A DNA stretch of 6,853 bases from an uncultured Bacteriovorax sp. (GTDB lineage: Bacteria; Bdellovibrionota; Bacteriovoracia; Bacteriovoracales; Bacteriovoracaceae): positions 1-6,853 of the forward strand of contig CALUDF010000171.1 of assembly GCA_943914745.1 (NCBI GenBank), in the 5' to 3' direction. Of this stretch, positions 6,820 to 6,853 are shown piece after piece. The notes below the pieces were generated by a model. That model saw nothing but the letters and a program-made list of their open reading frames with translations, made no database searches and was not told where the DNA came from. A program made the position numbers and the translations under genes. Position 1 is the first letter of the stretch, and every line of letters starts with the position of its first letter.

Positions 6820-6853
6820 GATGTTCTCGAGTAAGATTGTCAAGAAGTAAGTT
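6820..6853. other. Short sequence after pyrC, no gene assigned
   Basis: Thirty-four bases remain. An ATG at 6821 opens a 9-codon frame ending in TAA at 6848-6850, with no separate ribosome binding site, which is too short to call. No hairpin followed by a T run is visible, so the transcript probably continues past the window. Confidence 0.3.

Noticed and set aside
1..6853. Mobile elements, CRISPR arrays, tRNA or rRNA genes, phage or defence genes
   Set aside because: No terminal inverted repeats, spaced direct repeats, cloverleaf or relevant protein motif was seen; nearly all the sequence is covered by six housekeeping or enzyme genes.

Overview
This is an ordinary, gene-dense stretch of bacterial chromosome. 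Six genes all read on the plus strand: tilS, ftsH, a divergent folP-like dihydropteroate synthase, an exported trypsin-like serine protease, a small VOC-fold protein and a dihydroorotase (pyrC). I see no mobile element, RNA gene, CRISPR array or long repeat. Base composition looks moderate (roughly mid-40s percent GC by eye), with many A runs and lysine-rich proteins. The order tilS-ftsH-folP is a familiar bacterial arrangement. The divergence of the TilS and DHPS sequences, plus an exported trypsin-like protease among housekeeping genes, suggests a Gram-negative of the Bdellovibrio/Bacteriovorax type (Bdellovibrionota). This assignment is an inference from the look of the proteins, not a database match.

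Layout. Positions 1-105 hold the end of something upstream or a leader, with no confidently readable gene. TilS (106-1386) makes lysidine on the CAU-anticodon isoleucine tRNA. A 55-base gap follows, with a small imperfect hairpin and a strong ribosome binding site. Next is ftsH (1442-3334), the membrane AAA+ zinc protease, complete in every catalytic motif. The folP-like gene starts on the base after the ftsH stop, so the two are almost certainly cotranscribed and probably translationally coupled. After a 61-base gap comes the protease with a signal peptide (4233-5141). A 23-base gap leads to the VOC-fold gene (5165-5542), whose stop overlaps the start of pyrC (5539-6819) in an ATGA.

Functionally the genes fall into tRNA maturation, membrane protein quality control, folate synthesis, exported proteolysis and pyrimidine synthesis. 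Close same-strand packing suggests one or two operons, but there is no single pathway linking them. I did not find a new multi-gene system. The points worth a second look are a DHPS that keeps its core catalytic residues but has lost the usual loop after the GEST motif, a TilS with an altered conserved RGSG segment and an awkward start region, a histidine-free VOC protein coupled to pyrC, and the general scarcity of Shine-Dalgarno sites.
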